From: CBDHDJ01 sp965261645
GTDB taxonomy: Bacteria > Pseudomonadota > Alphaproteobacteria > SHVV01
DNA: 64,000 nucleotides
Direction: 5' to 3'
Assembly (NCBI GenBank): GCA_965261645.1
Contig: CBDHDJ010000002.1
Location: 930,001-994,000, forward strand
Shown: positions 43,170 to 51,351 of the stretch, in pieces
How the letters are laid out: each line of letters opens with the position of its first letter
Position numbering within the stretch: the first letter of the stretch is position 1
The notes under the pieces: generated by a model
What the model saw: the letters and a program-made list of their open reading frames with translations, nothing else
What the model was told of the DNA's origin: nothing
Databases searched by the model: none
Made by a program: the position numbers and the translations under genes

Positions 43170-44550
43170 CTAGCAGGCTGCTGAAAAAGTCATCATTGCC
43201 GGGCCTTGAACTCGGATTCATCGCCGAAATGAAATGAGATTTCGTGTCTTAGGGTGAAACCGTCTTCAATCTCGACCGATCCGATGCCCTGGGCTTCATC
43301 CAGTTCGATGATCTGCCACTTTGCGGTCAGCGGCGTGCCGGCATCGCCCGTCATGTTGGCGCCTCCGCCAGCAGTCTGGGTAGTCGGACGAGGTTGTAGG
43401 CGGCCAAGGCCAGGGTGAACGAAGCGTCGACCCGGTGGCGGCCCCGGAATTTGGTCTTGCTCAATCCCGCGCTCGTCTTGACCCAGCCGAAGACCTCCTC
43501 GATGCGCTTACGGCAACGTTGGCTGACGCCGTAACCGGGATGGCGCGTCGTGCGCCCGTCTATCTTGGTCTTGCGCCGCTTGCCGGTCTTGGTGACGTGG
43601 TCCTGGACGGCGATATGGGGGGTCACCTTGCGGTGCCGCAGTTCCTCGACAAAATCCGCGACGTCAAAACCCTTGTCCCCGCCCACCGTGATCCGACGCG
43701 GGCCGCCTCTACTCTCCACCGGGCGATGCCTGTCGATCAGATCAAGGGCGGCTTCGCGTTCCGCCGTGCCCGACGCAATGGTCACGCCGCCGCCGACTGC
43801 CAGACCATGGCGGTTCTCCGTCAGCGCATGGCCCATGTAACACAGCTTGCTTTCCCGGCCATTACCCTTGCGATAAAGCCGGGCGTCCGGATCAGTGGTG
43901 CTTGCATGGGTCGCGTTCGAGCGTTTCTCGCCATGAAAATCCCGCTCGGCGTTGCGCCCCGATCCCCCGTCGCCATCGTCCTCACCTTTGGGACGAAAGC
44001 TCTTCATCGACGCCCAGGCCTCGATCAATGTTCCGTCTACCGAAAAATGATCCCGGCTCAATAGTCCCCGTACCTTGTGGTGCTGGATAACCCCCGCAAG
44101 CAGCTGCGCCGAAACCTCCGCCTCCAGAAGACGGTCCCGGTTGTGGCAGAACGCGCTGGCGTCCCACACGCCATCGTCCAGCCCAAGCCCCACAAACCAG
44201 CGAAACAGCATGTTGAAGTTTAGCTGCTCCATCAGCTGACGCTCCGAGCGGATCGAATAAAACACCTGCAACAGTAACGCTCGAAGAAGCTTCTCCGGCG
44301 GGATCGATGGGCGACCCATGTGGGAATAAAGCGTCTCGAACTCCGAAGATAGAGACCCCAATACGTCGTTCACGATCTCACGGATCAGACGCAGCGGATG
44401 ATCATCCGGAACACGCTCTTCCAGGTCTACGTAGCTGAATAAATTGCCACTGCTTTGATCTCGACCCCGCATGCCATCCTCCATCACCCGAAGGAATCAC
44501 AGAATCATGTCACAACTGCAAATGCGAGGACTTTTTCAGCAGCCTGCTAG
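43170..44550 (-). mobile_element. IS5-superfamily insertion sequence, copy 2 (CTAG-flanked)
   Basis: A copy of 1381 bp in the same orientation as the one at 17333-18713. The left CTAG shares its C with the IS630 end; the right CTAG is at 44547-44550. Together with the IS630 copy it forms a pair in the opposite order to the pair at 17.3-19.8 kb. Confidence 0.92.
43351..44487 (-). CDS. IS5-superfamily transposase, copy 2
   Basis: DDE transposase of 378 residues, nearly identical to copy 1 (Gln instead of Lys in the N-terminal MRGRD(K/Q)SSG). It appears full length, with DUF772-type and DDE domains intact. Confidence 0.93.
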   Translation of the reverse strand: MMEDGMRGRDQSSGNLFSYVDLEERVPDDHPLRLIREIVNDVLGSLSSEFETLYSHMGRPSIPPEKLLRALLLQVFYSIRSERQLMEQLNFNMLFRWFVGLGLDDGVWDASAFCHNRDRLLEAEVSAQLLAGVIQHHKVRGLLSRDHFSVDGTLIEAWASMKSFRPKGEDDGDGGSGRNAERDFHGEKRSNATHASTTDPDARLYRKGNGRESKLCYMGHALTENRHGLAVGGGVTIASGTAEREAALDLIDRHRPVESRGGPRRITVGGDKGFDVADFVEELRHRKVTPHIAVQDHVTKTGKRRKTKIDGRTTRHPGYGVSQRCRKRIEEVFGWVKTSAGLSKTKFRGRHRVDASFTLALAAYNLVRLPRLLAEAPT

Positions 44551-44574
44551 ATTTTCATAATTCGCGGTTCTCAG

Positions 44575-44605
44575 ACAAAGCGGCCTTTGGGCCGCTTTGT
44601 TGTTG
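44575..44605 (+). terminator. strong terminator, separated from its gene by the IS pair
   Basis: A perfect 11-bp stem (ACAAAGCGGCC pairing with GGCCGCTTTGT) with a TTTG loop at 44575-44600, followed by a T-rich stretch. It lies between the GfcA-like gene and the convergent YjbF-like gene once the IS pair is removed. It probably ended both transcripts. Confidence 0.8.
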
Positions 44606-44650
44606 AGGGACAGCCGGCCGCAATGCGCACTGTAAGGTCACGTTTCGGGG

Positions 44651-45322
44651 CTACGCCGCTGGTTTCAGTATTTCAATTTCGACCGGAGCGAAGCTCCGCG
44701 CGATGTATTGCCGGCTCTTCCACACGAATCCGTCAAAGCTATCCACCCAATAGTAGTTGGTAAAATTCCAGTTCAACGTCTTGGCGCGATTGTCCTCGCG
44801 CACGAGGATCGTTTCGAATTCTATCTCGACAATTTTGATTGTTTGAGGTCCGGCTGACGTGAAAGTGCTCTCGAGCGGCAACCCGTAATGGTTACCCATG
44901 TCTAGATCGATTGTCCGGGAGACAGTTGTCTGTTCATCAAGTTGATGAAGTCCCGCTGGGACAGGATCTTCTCCCAACACGTTCGTACCTTTGAGGTTTT
45001 TAGGAAAGCCAGCCGTTTTGACGACGCGCCCGCCACGGGTCACGAGGACGGCTCGGTCGGCTGACATCCAATGCTGTTCAGTGCCTTCCACCCGCCACAA
45101 GATCAGAAGAGACCGGGGTCCCCGTCCAATCTTTGCGCTCATGGAGGCATATGGTATTTTGGCGACTTGATCTCGGCTGATCGGTACATTCGGTAGACCG
45201 GCAAGGGCAAATTTGGATGCGCTTGCGACGTTTATCACGATGGGGGACTCGACGCACCCTGAGGCCAGGAGTGCGGCGCTCCCCGCCAAGAATTGCCGCC
45301 GTGTTGCCTGCTTCTCGATCAT
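44651..45322 (-). CDS. YjbF/GfcB-family lipoprotein
   Basis: Lipoprotein of 223 residues of the group 4 capsule / YjbF family. A twin-arginine-like motif (TRRQFLAGSAALLASGC) ends in a lipobox, so it may be Tat-exported. Family landmarks are KIPYASM, HWMSADRAVLVTRGGRVVKTAGFP, GEDPVPAGLHQ, NWNFTNYYWVDSFDGFVWKSRQYI and the final PVEIEILKPA. It is thought to act in polysaccharide secretion with YjbE/GfcA. GC content is lower than in the surrounding core genes. The GfcC and GfcD partners are not in the window. Confidence 0.85.
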   Translation of the reverse strand: MIEKQATRRQFLAGSAALLASGCVESPIVINVASASKFALAGLPNVPISRDQVAKIPYASMSAKIGRGPRSLLILWRVEGTEQHWMSADRAVLVTRGGRVVKTAGFPKNLKGTNVLGEDPVPAGLHQLDEQTTVSRTIDLDMGNHYGLPLESTFTSAGPQTIKIVEIEFETILVREDNRAKTLNWNFTNYYWVDSFDGFVWKSRQYIARSFAPVEIEILKPAA

Positions 45323-45351
45323 GCTAAGAGTGAACAGTCAGGAGTTTACGG

Positions 45352-45782
45352 ATGCCACTTAGGTTGCCCGGTCACCGACCCGCCTTTCCGATCTTATTTT
45401 GTGTGATTTTCTTGGTGGTGTCGATGTTTGCGGCGCCGCCCGCCGGGCCTCAACAGTTAGACCCCGGCTCTGTAGAGAGTTTGCTCGAAAATTGGAAACC
45501 CTCGAAGAACAGGGCCTTCTTGGGGAACCACGACGTGGGCGCAAAAGAGCAGGATCAACCCTTGATCGTCTGCGAGAGCGGGCGCTGAGGGAGCCCTTCG
45601 TTTCACCTCTCTCGACGAGAAAATTGCCGCAGGAAGAAGCAATCGCCGAGCGCCGGTTTTCCCCCATTGAGGGGTTGTTCATCCAGCAATTTTGTGAGGG
45701 CGAGATCAGCGAAGCCAACGAGAAGGCTCTTCGCCTGGTGGCCTGCCACCGATTAGTGGTCCAGCGCTTAACAGCCCGTTGA
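45352..45782 (+). pseudogene. small exported-protein ORF, probably frameshifted, ended by an IS
   Basis: No family recognised. The frame from 45352 opens with a convincing signal peptide (FPILFCVIFLVVSMFAAPPAG) but stops at 45588. Another frame then stays open to 45782 with helical, charged sequence (RRFSPIEGLFIQQF, EISEANEKALRLVACHRL). A 1-bp loss near 45570-45590 would join them. The last four residues come from the IS inserted at 45768. Without the IS the frame would stop two codons later. It could also be two unrelated short ORFs. Confidence 0.35.
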
Positions 45783-47219
45783 TTAAGTGGCTTTTTCCGG
45801 CTCTCACTCCCAGATGAGGAATGCGGCGGCGAAAGCCGTCTGGCCGCTTTGCGAGCCCCCCCGTGCCACCAGCATGGCCCCGGTGGGCGTGAGCAGAACG
45901 AAAATACCGCCATATCCGCCCGCCACGGCCTCCCGCGGGGTGCCGGCGCCGATGAGCTGGCGCATCAGTAACGATAGATTGTGGCCGGCGACGTGGAGCA
46001 GGTATCGCTTGTGCACATTCTCTCGCCCGCGCAGCCAGGTTCGTCGCATGCCGCCACGATCGAGGTTGTGGGCAAAGCAGCGCTCGACGATCTCGGCGCG
46101 CAGCTTGAAGGCCTCGCGGGCGACCCCGGACTTGAGCCGCGCACGGTTATTGGTGACCGCGCGCCGCGCCGCCTCATCACCGTGCCAGCGCGAAAAGCCG
46201 GTCTGCTTGGGCGCCGCGATCCGGGTCTTCCAGGGACTGTCGTTCAGAGCCCTCAAGACCGCCCGTGAGTGATAACCTTTGTCGGCGACGCATTCGGCCG
46301 GGTCCTCCGATGTCGGTGCCGCATCCACCGCCTCGAGGTTTGCCTCGGCCTTCGCCAGGGTCTTGGAAAGCGTCGTGGTGTCGCCCTCATCGGCCGGGTG
46401 CAGCTCGGCCGCCACCACCGCGCCGGTGTCCAGATCCACCGCGTGCTCGGGCTTGTAGGCCAGATGCGTCGTGCCGTCCTTCATCTTGGTGATCTTGGCC
46501 TCGGGGTCGCTCTTCGAAACCCAATCCGTGTTGGAAAGCTTCTTGCCCTTGCGCTTCCGGTCCAGACGCGCCAGGTCCTCGGCCGTGGGTGTCTCGACCC
46601 CGCTTTCCCGGGCCAGGCGCTCCAGCATCTCCCGGTAGCCTTCGCCGTTGTCGCGCCGCACGATGTTCCGCAGCGCCGCGTTGGCCTCCATGGTCGAGGC
46701 ATCGACGCCGATGCGCTCGCCCTTGATCAGCCCCGCCTCGGCGATCAGCACCAGAACCCAGTCGAAGACCGCCGCGTGGACTTCATGGGGCAGGCGCGTG
46801 CGGCTCCGTGACAGCCAGGAATGGTCCGGTACCCGATCACGGCTCCCCAGTCGCAGGAACGCCCGCAGCGAAAGCGCGTCCGAGCAGCGCCACTCCAGAC
46901 CGCGCTCGCTGTCGATGCCCTCAAAGTAGCCCACCAGGTGCATCCGGAAATAGCGCCCGGGCGGCACCGAGGGCGCGCCCATCCGGACCGCGTAATAAGG
47001 CCGGCAGCTCGCCTCGGCAAAGGCGTCGAAGCCGCCCTCGATCAGCACCGACTGCAAGCGGTCATAAAACACATGACCCGGAGAGCGCGGCATCTCCGAC
47101 CAGCTCACCATCAGGTCCCCCTGACCATCCTTCTGCCGTCCCATCGCCATCGGCAAATCCCCCTGCAAATCAGGGAACCAGAGAATCAGACGGCGCCGAC
47201 TTAATCAACGGGCTGTTAA
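45768..47219 (-). mobile_element. IS5/IS1182-superfamily insertion sequence (TTAA-flanked)
   Basis: An element of 1452 bp. Both ends read TTAACAGCCCGTTGATTAAG inward from the outside, a perfect inverted repeat of at least 20 bp. TTAA at 45768-45771 and 47216-47219 may be target duplication or part of the repeat. It carries one full-length transposase. Only 18 bp separate it from the IS3-family element. Confidence 0.9.
45804..47168 (-). CDS. IS5/IS1182-type transposase
   Basis: DDE transposase of up to 454 residues. The N-terminal DUF772 block is PYYAVRMGAPSVPPGRYFRMHLVGYFEGIDSERGLEWRCSD. The first aspartate is in GERIGVDASTMEAN, the second in ECVADKGYHS, and the C-terminal glutamate in RAEIVERCFAHNLDRGGMRR. 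The diagnostic stretch THLAYKPEHAVDLDTGAVV is typical of the IS1182-like group. It has no second copy in the window. Confidence 0.92.
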   Translation of the reverse strand: MQGDLPMAMGRQKDGQGDLMVSWSEMPRSPGHVFYDRLQSVLIEGGFDAFAEASCRPYYAVRMGAPSVPPGRYFRMHLVGYFEGIDSERGLEWRCSDALSLRAFLRLGSRDRVPDHSWLSRSRTRLPHEVHAAVFDWVLVLIAEAGLIKGERIGVDASTMEANAALRNIVRRDNGEGYREMLERLARESGVETPTAEDLARLDRKRKGKKLSNTDWVSKSDPEAKITKMKDGTTHLAYKPEHAVDLDTGAVVAAELHPADEGDTTTLSKTLAKAEANLEAVDAAPTSEDPAECVADKGYHSRAVLRALNDSPWKTRIAAPKQTGFSRWHGDEAARRAVTNNRARLKSGVAREAFKLRAEIVERCFAHNLDRGGMRRTWLRGRENVHKRYLLHVAGHNLSLLMRQLIGAGTPREAVAGGYGGIFVLLTPTGAMLVARGGSQSGQTAFAAAFLIWE

Positions 47220-47324
47220 GTTAGAGTTTGGCGCGGGTGTCTGACGTCAGGGCCTTTGGGACAAATTGAGGTAATTGCATACTGGAGGATTTCTGGCTCA
47301 TCGTAGTGACCGAAGGGAACGAAG

Positions 47325-47699
47325 ATGAGACAGAAATCAATGAGCAAGAACGACCCGGCGGAGGGAACGGTTCGGGATATTCGCCGCAAGACACGCAAGC
47401 AGTATACGGCTGAGGAGAAGATCCGGATCGTGGTGTCGGGCCTGCGCGGCGAGGAGAGCATCGCCGCCTTGTGCCGCCGCGAGGGCATCGCCGAGGGTCT
47501 GTATTACAGCTGGTCGAAAGAGTTTTTGGAAGCGGGCAAGAAGCGGCTCGCCGGCGACACCGGGCGCCAAGCGACCTCGGGCGAGGTTAAAGGCCTGCGC
47601 CAGGAGATGCGCGACTTGAAGGAGTTGGTCGCCGAACTTTCGCTGGAGAACCGGCTTCTCAAAAAAAACATGATCGGGCATGGGGGAGACGAGGAATGA
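47325..47699 (+). CDS. IS3-family OrfA
   Basis: Protein of 124 residues: the helix-turn-helix RKQYTAEEKIRIVVSGLRGEESIAALCRREGI, then a leucine-zipper-like helix (LRQEMRDLKELVAELSLENRLLKKN) that pairs OrfA and OrfAB. Its stop overlaps the orfB start as ATGA, so coupling by re-initiation is more likely than frameshifting. Confidence 0.9.
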   Translation: MRQKSMSKNDPAEGTVRDIRRKTRKQYTAEEKIRIVVSGLRGEESIAALCRREGIAEGLYYSWSKEFLEAGKKRLAGDTGRQATSGEVKGLRQEMRDLKELVAELSLENRLLKKNMIGHGGDEE

Positions 47700-48676
47700 G
47701 GTATCCCGCATCCGAGAAGCTGGAGATCATCCGCCTGGTCGAGCAGTCCCACCTGGGCGTCGGGTCCACTTTGGACAAGCTGGGCATTCCGAAGACCACC
47801 TTTTATCGCTGGTACGATCGCTTTCTGGCCTTTGGCGACGCCGGTCTTGAGGATCGCAACAGCAGCCCAGGCCGGGTGTGGAACCGGATCCCGGATGATG
47901 TCCGGGGGCAGATCATCGATCTTGCCCTGGAGGAGACGCAACTGTCGCCCCGGGAACTGGCCGTCAGGTTTACGGACACCAGGGGCTACTTTGTCTCGGA
48001 AGCCTCGGTTTACCGGCTTCTCAAGGCCCACGACCTGATCACCAGCCCCGCTTTCGCGGTCATCAAGGCAGCCGATGAGTTCCGCGACAAGACCACGGCG
48101 CCGAACCAGCTGTGGCAGACCGACTTCACCTATCTCAAGGTCATCGGCTGGGGCTGGTTTTACCTGTCGACCATCCTGGACGACTATTCCCGCTACATCA
48201 TTGCTTGGAAGCTCTGCACCAACATGACGGCGGACGATGTGACGGCAACACTGAAGTTGGCGCTAGAAGCCTCAGGCTGCAATCGCGCCAATGTCGTCCA
48301 CAAGCCGAAGCTGCTCAGCGACAACGGCTCGTCCTATATCTCCGGCGATCTGGCTGAATGGCCCGAGGACCACGGTATGGATCACGTTCGGGGCGCACCG
48401 TATCACCCGCAAACCCAGGGCAAGATCGAGCGCTGGCATCAAACGCTGAAGAACCGGATCCTGCTTGAAAATTATTATCTACCCGGCGATCTCGAAAACC
48501 AGATCAGCGCCTTCGTCGATCACTACAACAACCAACGCTACCACGAGAGCATCGGCAACGTAACTCCAGCCGACGCCTACTTTGGACGCCACACCGCCAT
48601 CATCGAAAAGAGAAAAAAAGATCAAAAAACTGACCCCCAAAACCGCCGCTTGAACCATCAAAGCCAAGCGGCTTAA
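47696..48676 (+). CDS. IS3-family OrfB (integrase-type transposase)
   Basis: Protein of 326 residues with an N-terminal helix-turn-helix (STLDKLGIPKTTFYRWYDRF) and an rve integrase core. The catalytic DDE residues are in WQTDFTYLK, LLSDNGSSYIS and HPQTQGKIERWHQTLK. It appears full length. Confidence 0.93.
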   Translation: MRYPASEKLEIIRLVEQSHLGVGSTLDKLGIPKTTFYRWYDRFLAFGDAGLEDRNSSPGRVWNRIPDDVRGQIIDLALEETQLSPRELAVRFTDTRGYFVSEASVYRLLKAHDLITSPAFAVIKAADEFRDKTTAPNQLWQTDFTYLKVIGWGWFYLSTILDDYSRYIIAWKLCTNMTADDVTATLKLALEASGCNRANVVHKPKLLSDNGSSYISGDLAEWPEDHGMDHVRGAPYHPQTQGKIERWHQTLKNRILLENYYLPGDLENQISAFVDHYNNQRYHESIGNVTPADAYFGRHTAIIEKRKKDQKTDPQNRRLNHQSQAA

Positions 48677-48704
48677 CATCAAACAAAGATGAGCCAGATC
48701 CTCC

Positions 48705-50540
48705 CTATGAAACACGCTCAACAGTCCCATTTGTTTTGATGACGGACAGTTTTGATGACGGACAGTGGAGCAGGCAGTTGCCGGCGACGAGGATGTCGAT
48801 CTCGGTACCCATGAAACAGCGGAAGGCATCGGTCGGCGTGCACACGATGGGCTCGCCGCGCACGTTGAAGCTCGTGTTGACGAGAACCGGGCAGCCGGTC
48901 TTCGCCTTGAAGGCGGTGAGCAACGCGTGGTAGCGCGGGTTGCTCTCACGGTGCACGGTCTGGATCCGCGCCGAATAATCCACATGGGTCGTTGCAGGGA
49001 TCTCAGAACGGGGCACATTGAGCCTGTCGATGCCGAACAGCGCTTGCTCGTCTGCGGTCATCTCCCGCTGGCGGTTCTTAACGACGTCGGCCACCAGAAG
49101 CATGTACGGGCTCTCGATGTCGAGCTCGAACCAGTCGGCCACATCCTCGTGCAGCACCGAGGGCGCAAAGGGGCGAAAGGATTCGCGGTACTTGACCTTG
49201 AGGTTCAGTATCGACTGCATGGCGGGCGAGCGGGCATCGCCCAAGATCGAGCGGGCGCCTAGGGCGCGCGGGCCGAACTCCATGCGGCCCTGAAACCAGC
49301 CGACCGCCTTCTCGTCGACCAGCGCCGCGACGGTCTCGCCAATAAGTTCGTCATCGGAGAGGACCGTGAACTTCGCGCCGGCCGCGGTGAGCTCACGCTC
49401 GATCTCGGCCTGATCATAACTGGGGCCGAGATAGGAGCCTTGCATCGCATCGAGCCGGTTGTTCTCGCCGCGCGGCTGGTCGTTGTGGTGATGGTAGGCG
49501 CAGAGCGCCGCGCCCAAAGCTCCGCCGGCATCGCCCGCCGCCGGTTGGATCCAGACGCCGTCGAAGCCGCCCTCCCGCAGTACCTTGCCGTTGGCGACGC
49601 AGTTCAAAGCCACGCCGCCGGCAAGGCAGAGATTCTTGGCCCCGGTCGCCTGGGCTGCGCTTCGCGCCAGACGAAGCACCGCCTCCTCGGTCACCTTCTG
49701 CAGCGATGCGGCGATGTCCATATGGTCCTGGGTGAGCAGCTCCTCGGGGCCGCGCGGTGGCCTGCCGAAGAGGGCATCGAACCGCTCGTTGGTCATGCGC
49801 AGCCCGGTGCAGTAGTCGAAGTAGCTGAGATCGAGGCGATAGGAGCCGTCGTCCTTGAGGTCGATCAATTTACCGAGGATCGTCTGCGCATGCTTGGGTT
49901 CGCCATAGGGCGCGAGCCCCATCACCTTGTATTCGCCCGAGTTCACCTTGAAGCCGAGATAGTAGGTGAACGCCGAATAAAGCAGGCCGAGGGAGTGGGG
50001 GAAGTGGATCTCCTTCATGATCTCGATGTGGTTGCCGCGCCCGAGCCCCATCGAGGTGGTCGCCCATTCGCCCACACCGTCCATGGTCAGGATGACCGCT
50101 TCGTCGTAGGGCGAGGGGTAGAACGCACTCGCTGCATGGCTTTGGTGGTGCTCGGCGAAGAGGAGACGGCCGTTCCAATCGTAGTCGGGCGCCTGGGCCT
50201 TGAGCGTGCGTTGGATCAGGCTTTTTTGAAACAGCTTTTCCTTGAGCCACAGCGGCAGCGCCATCCCAAATGAGCGAAAGCCCTGTGGTGCGATGGCAAG
50301 GTAGGTCTCGAGCAGGCGCTCGAACTTGAGGAACGGTTTGTCGTAGAACGCGACGTAATCGACACCGCTTAGCTCGACACCCGCTTCGCCTAGGACGTAC
50401 TCAACGGCGTGCACAGGGAACCCTGAGTCGTGCTTCTTGCGGGTGAAGCGCTCTTCCTGGGCCGCCGCCACGATGTGGCCGTCCTCGATCAGAGCCGCCG
50501 CGCTGTCGTGGTAAAACGCCGAGAGGCCGAGAACTCGCAC
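48705..50540 (-). CDS. NodU/TobZ-family O-carbamoyltransferase, C-terminus replaced by IS3
   Basis: Transfers a carbamoyl group from carbamoyl phosphate via carbamoyl-AMP, usually to a sugar or antibiotic hydroxyl. The N-terminal domain has GLSAFYHDSAAALIEDG and FAEHHQSHAASAFYPSPYDEAVILTMDGVGEW. The C-terminal YrdC-like domain has WFQGRMEFGPRALGARSILGD, SFRPFAPSVL and NTSFNVRGEPIV. The start is a GTG with AGGA upstream. After LVAGNCLLH the last 20 residues are encoded by the IS3 end, so the native tail is lost. Activity may survive, because only the extreme terminus is changed. Confidence 0.9.
   Translation of the reverse strand: MRVLGLSAFYHDSAAALIEDGHIVAAAQEERFTRKKHDSGFPVHAVEYVLGEAGVELSGVDYVAFYDKPFLKFERLLETYLAIAPQGFRSFGMALPLWLKEKLFQKSLIQRTLKAQAPDYDWNGRLLFAEHHQSHAASAFYPSPYDEAVILTMDGVGEWATTSMGLGRGNHIEIMKEIHFPHSLGLLYSAFTYYLGFKVNSGEYKVMGLAPYGEPKHAQTILGKLIDLKDDGSYRLDLSYFDYCTGLRMTNERFDALFGRPPRGPEELLTQDHMDIAASLQKVTEEAVLRLARSAAQATGAKNLCLAGGVALNCVANGKVLREGGFDGVWIQPAAGDAGGALGAALCAYHHHNDQPRGENNRLDAMQGSYLGPSYDQAEIERELTAAGAKFTVLSDDELIGETVAALVDEKAVGWFQGRMEFGPRALGARSILGDARSPAMQSILNLKVKYRESFRPFAPSVLHEDVADWFELDIESPYMLLVADVVKNRQREMTADEQALFGIDRLNVPRSEIPATTHVDYSARIQTVHRESNPRYHALLTAFKAKTGCPVLVNTSFNVRGEPIVCTPTDAFRCFMGTEIDILVAGNCLLHCPSSKLSVIKTNGTVERVS
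48733..48764. repeat. tandem 16-bp repeat at the IS3 terminus
   Basis: GTTTTGATGACGGACA occurs twice, head to tail, at 48733-48748 and 48749-48764. It doubles the terminal inverted repeat of the IS3-family element, inside the altered 3' end of the carbamoyltransferase gene. Confidence 0.9.
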
Positions 50541-50549
50541 GCGCTGGTC

Positions 50550-50702
50550 CTAGAACACCGTGTAGATGAACGGCGCCACCGCCGTGCCCTGCGCCAAGAC
50601 CAAGAGACCGCCGAACACCACCAGCACGATCAGGATGGGCAACAGCCAGAACTTCTTCCGTATCCGCAGGAACTGCCAAAACTCAGTGAGGAACGATTGC
50701 AT
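50550..50702 (-). CDS. DUF5989-family membrane miniprotein
   Basis: A protein of 50 residues, starting at the ATG at 50702: MQSFLTEFWQFLRIRKKFWL, then one membrane helix (LPILIVLVVFGGLLVLAQGTAVAPF) and the end IYTVF. The pattern (amphipathic basic N-terminus, single helix, short aromatic tail) and its place between a carbamoyltransferase and SxtJ match DUF5989. It probably works with these two in modifying or exporting a glycan. Spacing is 9 bp on both sides, so it is one operon. Confidence 0.8.
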   Translation of the reverse strand: MQSFLTEFWQFLRIRKKFWLLPILIVLVVFGGLLVLAQGTAVAPFIYTVF

Positions 50703-50711
50703 GACGATGTC

Positions 50712-51146
50712 TCAAAACTGGTTCTTCATCGTTTCCGGCGCTGGGCCGGGCGGCTTGCGCTCGATCCAGTAGCTCCGCGCTGCCGGATCGAGGCGCAGAC
50801 GGAGCAGGTCCTTGCCCAACAATCGAAGAGCGATCGCGTAGGGCGTAATAATCGCGAAATAGATCACGCCCAGCACGACGGGGTTGACGATCCGGCTCAA
50901 CACGAGACCGAGCTTAAGCCACACCCGGTTGAGAGGCCCAAACAGTCCGGGCCGAACGAACGCGATCACAAGGAAGACCGCCGCGATAGCCAAAGTATAC
51001 CAACGCACCGATCCGTCCCCGGTCAGCGGCCACAAAGAGATGATCGCGAACACAACCGCGAACACGATGCCGAATGAGCGATCCGAGCCGCTATTGACGT
51101 GGCGGGCGCGCGACAAGTCCTCGTGGAAACTGGATGAGCCGGTCAT
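50712..51146 (-). CDS. SxtJ-family membrane protein
   Basis: Protein of 144 residues with four hydrophobic segments (FGIVFAVVFAIISLWPL, WYTLAIAAVFLVIAFVRPGLF, and NPVVLGVIYFAIITPYAIALRLLG at the end). The tail RSYWIERKPPGPAPETMKNQF is typical of SxtJ proteins, which sit beside carbamoyltransferases in saxitoxin and exopolysaccharide loci. The ATG at 51146 is chosen. It is first in the SxtJ / DUF5989 / carbamoyltransferase operon. The biochemical role is unknown. Confidence 0.82.
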   Translation of the reverse strand: MTGSSSFHEDLSRARHVNSGSDRSFGIVFAVVFAIISLWPLTGDGSVRWYTLAIAAVFLVIAFVRPGLFGPLNRVWLKLGLVLSRIVNPVVLGVIYFAIITPYAIALRLLGKDLLRLRLDPAARSYWIERKPPGPAPETMKNQF

Positions 51147-51351
51147 GAATCCATCAATGGTGCAAAGCAGAGCCTGATCCGCCCGCGGAGCCGGGCCAAA
51201 TCCCGCTATACATGGCCTGAGGTTCACGACAAAGCAACAATTGTGAAACAGGCGCGGCGTCGGGCAGCTCGTGGCCCGATCCGAACGACGTGGCGTATGA
51301 CCGCCTTGCCCTTGACACCACCCGCCTCATTCCGGCTATTTTCGGCCTGTA

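Larger units (their letters stand above)
42117..43170 (-). mobile_element. IS630-family insertion sequence, copy 2
   Basis: A copy of 1054 bp in reverse orientation to the one at 18713-19766, with TA on both sides. Its left end joins the stop codon of the GfcA-like gene. Its right end abuts the IS5-like element directly. I noted two coding differences from copy 1 (Ile/Met before the A-tract and His/Arg near the C-terminus). Confidence 0.9.
47238..48764 (+). mobile_element. IS3-family insertion sequence
   Basis: Left end TGTCTGACGTCA with GGGACAAATTGAG further in. The right end, read inward, is TGTCCGTCATCA with GGGACTGTTGAG further in. The inverted repeats are imperfect. The outermost 16 bp of the right end are duplicated in tandem (48733-48748 and 48749-48764), so the true edge is either 48748 or 48764. 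The element lies against the 3' end of the carbamoyltransferase gene. Confidence 0.85.

Noticed and set aside
17333..44550. A giant composite transposon bounded by the two IS pairs
   Set aside because: The enclosed genes are core functions (ispE, rnhB, ETF-QO, dciA) in conserved alphaproteobacterial order, and each IS pair has its own target site. Independent insertions explain it better.
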